From a bacterium (lineage in GTDB: Bacteria; Chloroflexota; Dormibacteria; Aeolococcales; Bog-877): a DNA stretch of 7,834 nucleotides. Both the position numbers and the translations under genes were made by a program. Position 1 is the stretch's first letter. Every line of letters begins with the position of its first letter. A model generated the notes under the pieces. It made no database searches and was not told the DNA's origin. It saw only the letters and a program-made list of their open reading frames with translations. Positions 1-5,456 of the stretch are shown in pieces. Where the stretch lies: contig JAKBTP010000220.1 in NCBI GenBank assembly GCA_021844355.1, positions 1-7,834 on the forward strand, in the 5' to 3' direction.

Positions 1-1991
1 GGGTGGGTCGGGGTAACCCCCCCGGGCATCAGGACGTCGAATCCGTCCGGATCGACCAGATGCCCCGGCGCGGTGCCGGGCACTCCCTTGACCCCGTACT
101 GCCAGACGGCCGCCCCGGTCGCCGGGTCGATGGCGATCATGCGGTCGTTGTGGTCGTCGTTGAGCATGAAGACGCCGCTGGGAAGGAGCTCGACCAGCGA
201 TGGGTGGTTCAGGGCGCCCGGCCCCGAGCTCACCTGGTAGCGGTACAGCGTCTGCCCCTGGCTGTTGAACTCCAGGATCACCCCGGGATTGGTGTACCCG
301 GCGATGAGGTAGGTGTCGGGTCCGATCTGCTGGGGATCCGAGGGGTAGGTCAGGTTGATCCGGGCCGTCCAAACGAGGTGGCCGTTCGGGGTGTACTCGC
401 TCACCCACCCCCCGTTGATCTCGGAGATCAGGAAATTACCGTTGGGCAGCGGGGTGTCGCCGTTGGGGGATCCCAGGTGGGTGGGCGGGGCATGCACGCA
501 GGACCTGGTGGTCCCGATCTGGCTGGCGATCGATCCGTTGGGGTTGATGATCAGGACCCGGCAGTTGGCGATGTCGGCCACCGAGACCTGGCCCGACTTC
601 AGCTGGTAGGCGTCGTCTGGGGTGTTGAGGTATCCCGGGGCACTGCCGGCCACCCCCGGGTGACCGTAGGTCCAGAGGACCTTGCCGGAGGGGTAGGCGA
701 TCTTGACGATCTCCTGGTAGCTCTCCATGTTGATGATGATGCTGGTGCCCTGGTTGGCGAAGAAGGCGTCGTCGGGGTAGAAGAAGCCCCCGGGAGGGGG
801 AGGAGCGGAAGGGTTGGGGTAGGTCCAGATGATCTGTCCCTCCGGGTTGAGCAGCAGGATCCGGTTGGCGCCGGCGTCGGCGATCAGCAGGTTGCCGCCG
901 AAGTACGGCGAGCCCGCGCCCGCCTCCCCGGCCATCCCGAATCCCGTGTTGGGGATGAGCATCTGGACCGCCGACACCGGGCCCTGGGCGCTCTCCCCGC
1001 CCACCAACCAAGCCCGCTGGCCCAGCACCGCGATGGCGGCGTGGGACACCGGGACCCGGAGCTGCCCCGCGGCGAGGAGCTGATCCGATTGGGGGTCGAA
1101 GGCCCAGATGGTGCCGTTGGGGGCTGTCCCCCCCACCGCCGAGGTCTCACCGCCGGCCACGTACATCGAGCCTGCGAGGGTGGCCGCGCTGGCACCGGTG
1201 AGCGGCTCGGGAAGCGAGCCGACAACGCGGGCGGCCCCGGTGGCGGGGTCGATCTGCTGGACGGCGGCGGTGGGCTCGCCGTCCGCGGTCTGCCCGCCAA
1301 AGACATAGATGAGGCCGCCCAGCGCGGCGACGGCGGGGTAGCGCACCGGGACCGGGAGCTGGGCGACCGTCCGGAAGGTCGATCCGTCTGTGGTGGCGAG
1401 GACCGCGGGATCGAAGGAGCTCCCGTCATAGCCCCCGATCACGTAGGCCGTCCCCCCTATCGCCACCGCCGCCGAATCGGAGCGGGCCTGGGGAAGGGTG
1501 CCCGCCTGGCTCGCCGACCCGAGCGCGGCGGGCAGCCGCTGCACCGTGGCAGAGCTGGCCACCACGCCTCCACCGAAGACCAGCGGCTGCCCCCCCAGGA
1601 CCACCCCGGCGGCATCATGGAGGGGACCCAGGAGGGCCCCGGAGCTGGTGAGGGCCCCGTTGGAGGTGTTCAGGGTGAAGACCTGAGACGCCGAGCCACC
1701 ACCAGCCTCCAGGCCACCCAGGATGGTCAGCTGGCCGGCTCCCGGCCCCGGCAGGAGAACCTCGCGGCTTATGGGGTTGGGCAGCGACCAGGGGAGCACC
1801 CCCGACTCGGCCGCGGGCAGCTGGAGGGGCGCGGCGGTGGGGGACGGAGCCGGCGGGGAACGCCGGGCAACCTTGACCGGATGGGTGGCGCACCCCGCGG
1901 CGCTGAGCGCCAGAGCCCCCATGGCACCAACTGCGGCCAGGAACCGTTGAGGTCGCGAGGGGCCGCGGAGCGCTGCCGAGAGGCGACTCAT
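1..1991 (-). CDS. Secreted lipoprotein with Kelch propeller plus second NHL/PQQ-like propeller (3' end outside window)
   Basis: The frame is open from ATG at 1991 through base 1 (663 codons seen, no stop), so the C-terminus is missing. Residues 17-34 are a hydrophobic signal segment ending in ALSAAGC; Cys34 is a plausible lipidation site, although the -3 residue is Ala rather than Leu. A Pro/Ala-rich linker (about 43-65) follows. Residues about 85-347 carry Kelch-type blades, with repeated GG pairs at 180, 187, 233, 281 and 332 and DPATG/DPQSD turns. Residues about 363-658 form a second propeller with NRILLLNPEGQIIW, CRVLIINPNGSI and DRMIAIDPATGAAVW blade ends. A repeated motif WxYGxxGVxGxAPGxLxxPD occurs near 440-459 and 629-648. 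It is probably exported and anchored outside the membrane for binding or surface interaction; no enzymatic residues are recognised. It is divergent from the acetyltransferase gene. The start is supported by AGGAG 5 nt upstream and by the signal peptide. Confidence 0.85.
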   Translation of the reverse strand, partial: MSRLSAALRGPSRPQRFLAAVGAMGALALSAAGCATHPVKVARRSPPAPSPTAAPLQLPAAESGVLPWSLPNPISREVLLPGPGAGQLTILGGLEAGGGSASQVFTLNTSNGALTSSGALLGPLHDAAGVVLGGQPLVFGGGVVASSATVQRLPAALGSASQAGTLPQARSDSAAVAIGGTAYVIGGYDGSSFDPAVLATTDGSTFRTVAQLPVPVRYPAVAALGGLIYVFGGQTADGEPTAAVQQIDPATGAARVVGSLPEPLTGASAATLAGSMYVAGGETSAVGGTAPNGTIWAFDPQSDQLLAAGQLRVPVSHAAIAVLGQRAWLVGGESAQGPVSAVQMLIPNTGFGMAGEAGAGSPYFGGNLLIADAGANRILLLNPEGQIIWTYPNPSAPPPPGGFFYPDDAFFANQGTSIIINMESYQEIVKIAYPSGKVLWTYGHPGVAGSAPGYLNTPDDAYQLKSGQVSVADIANCRVLIINPNGSIASQIGTTRSCVHAPPTHLGSPNGDTPLPNGNFLISEINGGWVSEYTPNGHLVWTARINLTYPSDPQQIGPDTYLIAGYTNPGVILEFNSQGQTLYRYQVSSGPGALNHPSLVELLPSGVFMLNDDHNDRMIAIDPATGAAVWQYGVKGVPGTAPGHLVDPDGFDVLMPGGVTPTH

Positions 1992-1996
1992 CTGGA

Positions 1997-2001
1997 CTCC
2001 T
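1997..2001 (-). promoter_or_regulatory. Shine-Dalgarno of the Kelch lipoprotein gene
   Basis: On the minus strand AGGAG lies 5 nt before the ATG at 1991. It decides the start over the out-of-frame GTG at 2022, which sits immediately after a GAGGAGGA run with essentially no spacing. Confidence 0.7.
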
Positions 2002-2170
2002 GAACCGGACCCGAGCAGCCACTCCTCCTCGGCGGAGAAAAGGTGGGCGTCCCCGGGCAAAGTTGCTGTGGCTTGGGGCAGGAGAGCTGGCGCCGACCTG
2101 GGAGTTCCACCGGCCCCCATCCGCCCCGCCCGAAGTGGTCGTACCAGACTAGCGGTTCAACCTGAGGATC

Positions 2171-2190
2171 GGCTGGGCGGCCGCCCAGCC
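2171..2190. promoter_or_regulatory. Perfect 20-bp palindrome, candidate operator
   Basis: The half-site GGCTGGGCGG (2171-2180) is followed directly by its exact reverse complement (2181-2190), so all 10 base pairs match with no spacer. It ends 8 bp before the candidate -10 (2199-2204) of the acetyltransferase gene and covers where a -35 box would sit. It is also inside the divergent region shared with the lipoprotein gene. A homodimeric repressor or activator site is the simplest reading. Alternatively it could form a hairpin (8-bp stem, GGCC loop) in any transcript crossing it. Confidence 0.5.
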
Positions 2191-2198
2191 CGCGGTGG

Positions 2199-2204
2199 TA
2201 CGCT
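2199..2204 (+). promoter_or_regulatory. Candidate -10 box of the GNAT gene (leaderless)
   Basis: TACGCT fits the TAnnnT pattern and is followed by exactly 7 nt and then the GTG at 2212, so transcription would begin at or next to the start codon. There is no Shine-Dalgarno before this GTG. No TTGACA-like -35 is visible; the palindrome 2171-2190 occupies that position. Confidence 0.45.
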
Positions 2205-2211
2205 GCCGGCG

Positions 2212-3018
2212 GTGCGCGTCCGGTCGCTCGCCTTCCGCACCGACCTCATGGTCCTGCGCCTCGCCGGTGGGGAGCTGGAGGACGCCGGGGACCACCTGGT
2301 GGTTCGCGCTCCCCGCAACCCACATTTCTACTGGGGCAACTTCGTCCTGCTCTCGGGCACGGCACCGGTGGAGGACGCTTCCCGGTGGCTCCAGACCTTC
2401 GCGCGGGCTTTCCCGGGCGCTCAGCATGTCGCGATCGGATGGGACCGCGGTTCGGAGCGCGGGGCAAGCCGCCTCGGGCCGCTGGTCCGAGCCGGGTTGG
2501 AGCTGACAGTGGACCGGGCCCTGCTGGCGGAGCGGCTCTCCTCCCCCCGGCGCCCTCCGGCCGCCACCGAGGTGCGCCGGCTGGCCGGAGAGGACGACTG
2601 GCAAGGGCTACGGGAGCTCACGGCGGCCTGCTGGTCGGACGAGGGCAGCCCTGAGTTCCAGGCCGCCCGGCAGGCAGACTTTCGGCGCATGGAAGCCACC
2701 GGTCGCGCCGCCTTCTTCGGGGCCTTCCGAAAGGGTGAGCTGGTCTCGGGATGCGGGATCGTCAGTGGTAGGGGCGGGACCGCCCGCTTCCAGCACGTGC
2801 AGACCCACCCCGAGCACCGGGGCCAGGGGATCGCCAGCGCCGTCCTGGTCGCAGCGTCCCGCCACGCCGCAACCCACCGCCTGGCACGACGCCTGGTGAT
2901 AGTGGCGGATCCGACTGGGCCGGCCATACGCCTCTACCGGGAGCTTGGCTTCAGGCCAGCTGGTTCGCAGCTGCAGCTCGCCGCCGTCCCCGGGGCCAAG
3001 GTGGCGACCCCCGGGTGA
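2212..3018 (+). CDS. GNAT-family N-acetyltransferase
   Basis: This encodes 268 residues of a probable cytosolic acetyl-CoA-dependent acetyltransferase; the acceptor substrate cannot be read from sequence. The GNAT fold is in the C-terminal half. Motif A is HPEHRGQGIAS, with the acetyl-CoA-binding R203-G204-Q205-G206-I207-A208, and motif B is YRELGFRP at 242-249. The N-terminal half (about 1-115, starting RSLAFRTDLMVLRL and containing HFYWGNFVLL) resembles a divergent extra domain found in some actinobacterial-type GNATs, and may be a degenerate second GNAT fold. The frame is open back to 2068, but GTG 2212 is preferred: family-like sequence begins there, a TAnnnT box lies 7 nt upstream, and codons before it encode low-complexity Arg/Pro sequence. 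The next in-frame ATG (2248) would cut into RSLAFRTDL. Confidence 0.85.
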   Translation: MRVRSLAFRTDLMVLRLAGGELEDAGDHLVVRAPRNPHFYWGNFVLLSGTAPVEDASRWLQTFARAFPGAQHVAIGWDRGSERGASRLGPLVRAGLELTVDRALLAERLSSPRRPPAATEVRRLAGEDDWQGLRELTAACWSDEGSPEFQAARQADFRRMEATGRAAFFGAFRKGELVSGCGIVSGRGGTARFQHVQTHPEHRGQGIASAVLVAASRHAATHRLARRLVIVADPTGPAIRLYRELGFRPAGSQLQLAAVPGAKVATPG

Positions 3019-3049
3019 TTCCTCGCTGGGGATGGTCAGGGGTCCAGAC

Positions 3050-3055
3050 TAGGCT
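3050..3055 (+). promoter_or_regulatory. Possible -10 box of the CBS-protein gene
   Basis: TAGGCT fits TAnnnT. Transcription would start near 3062, giving a leader of about 36 nt that contains the GGAGG Shine-Dalgarno. It overlaps the left edge of the inverted repeat 3054-3089. No clear -35 box is visible, so this is a weak call. Read-through from the acetyltransferase gene, 79 nt away from the CBS start, is the alternative. Confidence 0.25.
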
Positions 3056-3089
3056 CCGACTGGGGTCTGAACACCCGGTTGAGTCGGAG
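3054..3089 (+). promoter_or_regulatory. Inverted repeat that can hide the CBS gene's Shine-Dalgarno
   Basis: CTCCGACT (3054-3061) is perfectly complementary to AGTCGGAG (3082-3089), giving an 8-bp stem. A second, inner GGGT/ACCC stem (3063-3066 with 3073-3076) has a 6-nt loop. The right arm contains most of the GGAGG (3086-3090) that serves the ATG at 3098. In RNA read through from the upstream gene the hairpin would block ribosome binding. In DNA the dyad could be an operator. There is no T-tract, so a classical terminator is unlikely. Confidence 0.4.
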
Positions 3090-3090
3090 G
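3086..3090 (+). promoter_or_regulatory. Shine-Dalgarno deciding the start of the CBS-protein gene
   Basis: GGAGG is 7 nt before ATG 3098 but only 1 nt before the in-frame ATG 3092. The spacing therefore selects 3098 as the start, although the longer form (two more residues) cannot be excluded. Confidence 0.6.
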
Positions 3091-3097
3091 GATGCGG

Positions 3098-3589
3098 ATG
3101 GACACCGAGACCGCGCTGCCGAGGGTGTGGGAAGTCATGAGCCGGGACGTGGTGTCGATCCCCAGCCACTCACCCCGGGCTGAGGCGGTGAGCACGCTCA
3201 GGAGGCGCCGCCTGGTCACGGCTCCTGTGGTGAACGAGCACATGGAGGTGGTGGGAACTCTAGGTCCGCGAGAGCTCACCCGCCACCGCGGCCACACCGT
3301 CGAGGATTTCATGTCCACGCCCGCCCGGACCCTCGACGAGGAGCGCCCGCTGACCGAGGCCGCCGACCTCCTCTTGAACCGCCGTCTCAGCACCCTGCCG
3401 GTGGTGAGCCACGGGAAGTTGGTCGGGAGGCTCTCCCGCACCGCCCTCGTCTCGTTCTTCTGCCACCACGTCTGGGTATGCGGCCGGTGCGGCGCCTCCC
3501 AGCGGGGGCTCACCCCACCACCCATCTGCATCGATTGCGGCCGACCGGCGAGCGAGTTCCACCTCGAGGACTCCTGGCCCGGTCTCTGA
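3098..3589 (+). CDS. Tandem CBS-domain protein with C-terminal rubredoxin-like Cys4 domain
   Basis: The protein has 163 residues and no signal peptide or membrane segment, so it is probably cytosolic. CBS1 spans about 11-62, with VMSRDVVSIP opening and LVTAPVVNEHMEVVG closing. CBS2 spans about 68-120, with DFMSTPARTL opening and LSTLPVVSHGKLVGRLS closing. Such a pair usually forms a Bateman module that binds adenosyl nucleotides such as AMP, ATP or SAM. The tail carries C128-x2-C131-x12-C144-x2-C147 within WVCGRCG...PPPICIDCG, ending ASEF. This closely matches the pattern and spacing of the rubredoxin-like domain at the end of rubrerythrins, so it should bind one Fe or Zn. There is no catalytic domain, so a regulatory or sensor role is inferred. 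It lies between the GNAT and ACT genes, 79 and 48 nt from each. Confidence 0.88.
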   Translation: MDTETALPRVWEVMSRDVVSIPSHSPRAEAVSTLRRRRLVTAPVVNEHMEVVGTLGPRELTRHRGHTVEDFMSTPARTLDEERPLTEAADLLLNRRLSTLPVVSHGKLVGRLSRTALVSFFCHHVWVCGRCGASQRGLTPPPICIDCGRPASEFHLEDSWPGL

Positions 3590-3602
3590 GAGAGCTCACC
3601 GT

Positions 3603-3616
3603 CCCGCGCCAGCGGG
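3603..3616 (+). other. Small hairpin upstream of the ACT-protein gene
   Basis: CCCGC (3603-3607), GCCA loop and GCGGG (3612-3616) form a 5-bp stem. It lies between the CBS stop and the candidate -10 at 3625, over the expected -35 position. No T-run follows, so it is a poor intrinsic terminator. It may be a weak attenuating hairpin, an operator half-dyad, or chance in GC-rich DNA. Confidence 0.2.
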
Positions 3617-3624
3617 CAGTGGGA

Positions 3625-3630
3625 TACTGT
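3625..3630 (+). promoter_or_regulatory. Candidate -10 box of the ACT-protein gene (leaderless)
   Basis: TACTGT fits TAnnnT and is followed by 7 nt and then GTG 3638, the same spacing as at the acetyltransferase gene. No Shine-Dalgarno precedes the GTG. This supports a leaderless mRNA and the choice of start. Confidence 0.45.
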
Positions 3631-3637
3631 CGCCCCG

Positions 3638-4027
3638 GTGAGGAAACTGCGCCTCTCCCCGATCGAGATGGCGATAACCCGGCTGGAGCCGGGAGCGGAG
3701 ATCCCAGCTTGGGCCTGGTCCGGCGGCTGGAGCAGCGTCACCCGCACTGCGGGCGAGGTCTCCATCGTCCACTCCTGGGAGTTCACCGCAGCCGGAGGAA
3801 GGCGCAGTGGCCCCTGGCGGATGCTCACCGTCGAGGGGACGCTGTCCCACGAACTGGTCGGGGTCCTACTGGAGCTGATCGGGCCGCTCGCGGCCGCCGG
3901 CGTGCCGGTCTTCGTCCTCTCGACCTTCGACACCGATCAGGTGCTGATCCCATCGCCCCGCCTCGAGGCCGCTGTCGCGGCCCTGACGGGCGCCGGGCAC
4001 CTGGTCGTTCGCCCCCCGGCGGGCTAG
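3638..4027 (+). CDS. Stand-alone ACT-domain protein (CASTOR/ACT_7-like)
   Basis: The 129-residue protein matches the small bacterial ACT-domain family related to the amino-acid-sensing domain of eukaryotic CASTOR proteins. Visible hallmarks are IPAWAWSGGWSSVTRT (22-37), EVSIV (40-44), the MLTVEG strand, PLAAAGVPVFVLSTFDTDQVLI with S95-T-F-D98-T-D100, and a final helix LEAAVAALTGAGH. Its length is normal for the family. ACT domains bind small ligands, typically amino acids, and here there is no attached enzyme domain, so it probably works as a soluble sensor or allosteric partner; the ligand is unknown. The start GTG 3638 is supported by TACTGT 7 nt upstream and by family-like sequence starting at KLRLSP. 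It follows the CBS gene by 48 nt and is convergent with the small membrane-protein gene. Confidence 0.88.
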   Translation: MRKLRLSPIEMAITRLEPGAEIPAWAWSGGWSSVTRTAGEVSIVHSWEFTAAGGRRSGPWRMLTVEGTLSHELVGVLLELIGPLAAAGVPVFVLSTFDTDQVLIPSPRLEAAVAALTGAGHLVVRPPAG

Positions 4028-4032
4028 CCCGC
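4019..4032. terminator. Palindrome between convergent genes, possible bidirectional terminator
   Basis: GCGGGCTAGCCCGC is a perfect 14-bp palindrome covering the TAG stop of the ACT gene. It can fold as a GCGGG/CCCGC stem with a CTAG loop in either direction. The convergent stops are only 25 nt apart. There is no T-tract, so it may only pause polymerase or act with Rho. Confidence 0.3.
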
Positions 4033-4052
4033 GGCGGTCCGGGCGGCTGGCC

Positions 4053-4253
4053 CTAGCTCTTGCGCGGTGCCCGATCCTGCCGGCGGTGGTGCTGGTGGTA
4101 GCGGAAGAGGGAGAGCACCGTCCAGATGATGGCCAGAGCTATGACCACGTGGATGATCAGCGACAGAGCCGGCAGAACCACGAAGAAGATCACGAAGAGG
4201 GCCACCAGGACCACAAGGACCAGGGAGAGGGGATGGCGCAGGAGATGGGTCAT
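4053..4253 (-). CDS. Small membrane protein, two-helix hairpin (unknown function)
   Basis: The product has 66 residues and I do not recognise a named family. Residues about 9-27 and 29-50 are almost wholly Leu/Val/Ile/Ala/Phe and should form two transmembrane helices separated by Pro28. The C-terminal tail (51-66) is rich in His, Arg and Lys, with HQHHRR, and by the positive-inside rule should be cytoplasmic, as should the short N-terminus with Arg6. It lies 60 nt downstream of the amidase gene on the same strand, so it may be co-transcribed. It also has its own TACCAT box 6 nt before ATG 4253 and no Shine-Dalgarno. The hydrophobic pattern and lack of charged residues in the helices support a real gene rather than a shadow frame. 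Confidence 0.7.
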   Translation of the reverse strand: MTHLLRHPLSLVLVVLVALFVIFFVVLPALSLIIHVVIALAIIWTVLSLFRYHQHHRRQDRAPRKS

Positions 4254-4259
4254 ACCCGG

Positions 4260-4265
4260 ATGGTA
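4260..4265 (-). promoter_or_regulatory. Candidate -10 box of the small membrane-protein gene (leaderless)
   Basis: On the minus strand TACCAT (4265 down to 4260) fits TAnnnT and is followed by 6 nt and then ATG 4253. No Shine-Dalgarno is present. The box lies in the 60-nt gap after the amidase stop, so the gene can have its own promoter. Confidence 0.4.
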
Positions 4266-4313
4266 CGCCTCGGCCTGGATCTCGGCCTGTTGGAGCGGGG
4301 CACAACCTCGCCG

Positions 4314-5444
4314 TCAGAAGGGCAGGTCGTCGTAGATCGAGCCTCGCTCCCTCCGCCGGCGCAGCGGCTCGTCCGGGTGCACCATCTCCACCACCCGGCT
4401 GGGGTGGGTCGCCGCCCCCGGAACCCGCCACCTCTCCGCCCCCCTCCCCTGCCGGCGCGCCGGGCGGCGCTCCTGGCGTCGGGGCGCCACGGGGCGGCGC
4501 CTGCCGGCCGGCACCCGGCGTTCGCTGCGGGGGCTGGTGGCGAGAGCGTCGGACAGCCGGGAGGCCACCTCCCGGCGCACCCTGCGGTAGGCCCAGCGCT
4601 CGGCCCGCCCCAGCGTGTCCCGGTAGAGGGCGAGGAAGAGCAAGATCGCGGTCATCCCCACCACCACGGCCCAGCCCCTCACCGTCGTCACGAAAGTCCC
4701 CTGCCTGGCCGCCTTCAGACGGGCTGCCGCCAGCCGCGCCTGGGCCGCCTGATAGGCGAGCTGCCGGGCGTGAATGGTCTTGATCTGGGGCGCGAAGGCG
4801 ATGATCCCGTTGTAGATCCCCTGGGCCAGCTGCTGGCGGAAGCCGGGCTCGGCCAGCAGCTCGGAATCCTTCTGGTTGCTCATGAACCCGGACTCGATGG
4901 TGACCGTGGGCATGGTGGCGTGGACCCACAGCTGGGGCAGCGGCTGGATCCCCCGGTTCCCCATCCCGTATGGCGCGATCGTCTTGCCCATGGCCTGGTC
5001 GATCGCCTGGGCGAAGGGGGTGTCCCAGGAGTGCGGGGTGAAGACCGTCACCCCCTCCAGGCTGGCGGTGCTCCAGTCGTTCACCCACAGGCTCACGAAG
5101 ACGTTGGCGTGGTTGTCTTCGGCCACCGCCTCCATGCCGGCGATGCTCACGTAGGTGTCGGTGGTCCGGCTCATCACCACCTTGACCCCCTCGGCCTCCA
5201 GAAGCGCTTTGAGGTCCAGGCCAACGGAGAGGGTGACGTTCTTCTCCTCGAGCCCGTTGTAGGGCGACACCGCCCCGGGATCGTACCCGCCATGCCCGGG
5301 CGCGATGGCCACGACGTAGGGAGCCGGTGGGGCCTTGGGCGCGGGCGCAGCGGCGACGGCGGGCGTGAGGGCGAAAAGTGACCAGGCTCCAAGGCCCAGG
5401 GCCAAGGCGAGGATGTGGAGAAGACGGTGGGGCCCGCTGCGCAT
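4314..5444 (-). CDS. N-acetylmuramoyl-L-alanine amidase (Amidase_3) with C-terminal membrane anchor
   Basis: The family cuts the bond between N-acetylmuramic acid and L-Ala in peptidoglycan, using zinc, outside the membrane. Of 376 residues, 7-33 form a signal peptide or N-terminal anchor and about 43-217 are the Amidase_3 domain: IAPGHGGYDPGA with H51, NGLEEKNV with zinc-ligand-type E67, and TVTIESGFMSN with the catalytic-type E184. The third ligand, normally His in S-[IL]-H-x-N, is Trp120 in VSLWVND, so activity is doubtful or the site is rearranged. A helical stretch (about 224-248) is followed by a membrane segment (257-274) and a 102-residue Arg-rich tail ending SIYDDLPF. There is no LysM, SPOR or AMIN domain. 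The frame is open to 5522, but ATG 5444 is chosen because the signal peptide starts there and a TATACT box lies just upstream. It is divergent from the oxidoreductase gene. Confidence 0.85.
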   Translation of the reverse strand: MRSGPHRLLHILALALGLGAWSLFALTPAVAAAPAPKAPPAPYVVAIAPGHGGYDPGAVSPYNGLEEKNVTLSVGLDLKALLEAEGVKVVMSRTTDTYVSIAGMEAVAEDNHANVFVSLWVNDWSTASLEGVTVFTPHSWDTPFAQAIDQAMGKTIAPYGMGNRGIQPLPQLWVHATMPTVTIESGFMSNQKDSELLAEPGFRQQLAQGIYNGIIAFAPQIKTIHARQLAYQAAQARLAAARLKAARQGTFVTTVRGWAVVVGMTAILLFLALYRDTLGRAERWAYRRVRREVASRLSDALATSPRSERRVPAGRRRPVAPRRQERRPARRQGRGAERWRVPGAATHPSRVVEMVHPDEPLRRRRERGSIYDDLPF

Positions 5445-5456
5445 GGCGCTCGGGAG

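Noticed and set aside
3..2003. 666-codon open frame on the plus strand
   Set aside because: It lies antisense to the lipoprotein gene, whose translation has a signal peptide and clear propeller repeats. The plus frame gives low-complexity Gly/Arg/Val/Asp sequence with no domain, typical of shadows in GC-rich DNA.
1615..2022. Minus-strand 135-codon frame starting GTG after GAGGAGGA
   Set aside because: It overlaps the lipoprotein start in another frame, the GTG follows the purine run with no spacing, and the protein is Pro/Arg/Gly-rich without recognisable features.
2068..2211. N-terminal extension of the acetyltransferase
   Set aside because: The residues are low-complexity Arg/Pro/Gly, and the stretch contains the 20-bp palindrome and the -10 box. 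Family-like sequence starts at GTG 2212.
3583..3593. TCTCT/AGAGA inverted repeat at the CBS stop codon
   Set aside because: Only a 1-nt loop would remain, so it cannot form a useful hairpin, and no T-tract follows.
3049..3933. 294-codon minus-strand frame across the CBS and ACT genes
   Set aside because: Antisense to two genes with strong domain motifs; Ser/Arg/Thr-rich with no domain.
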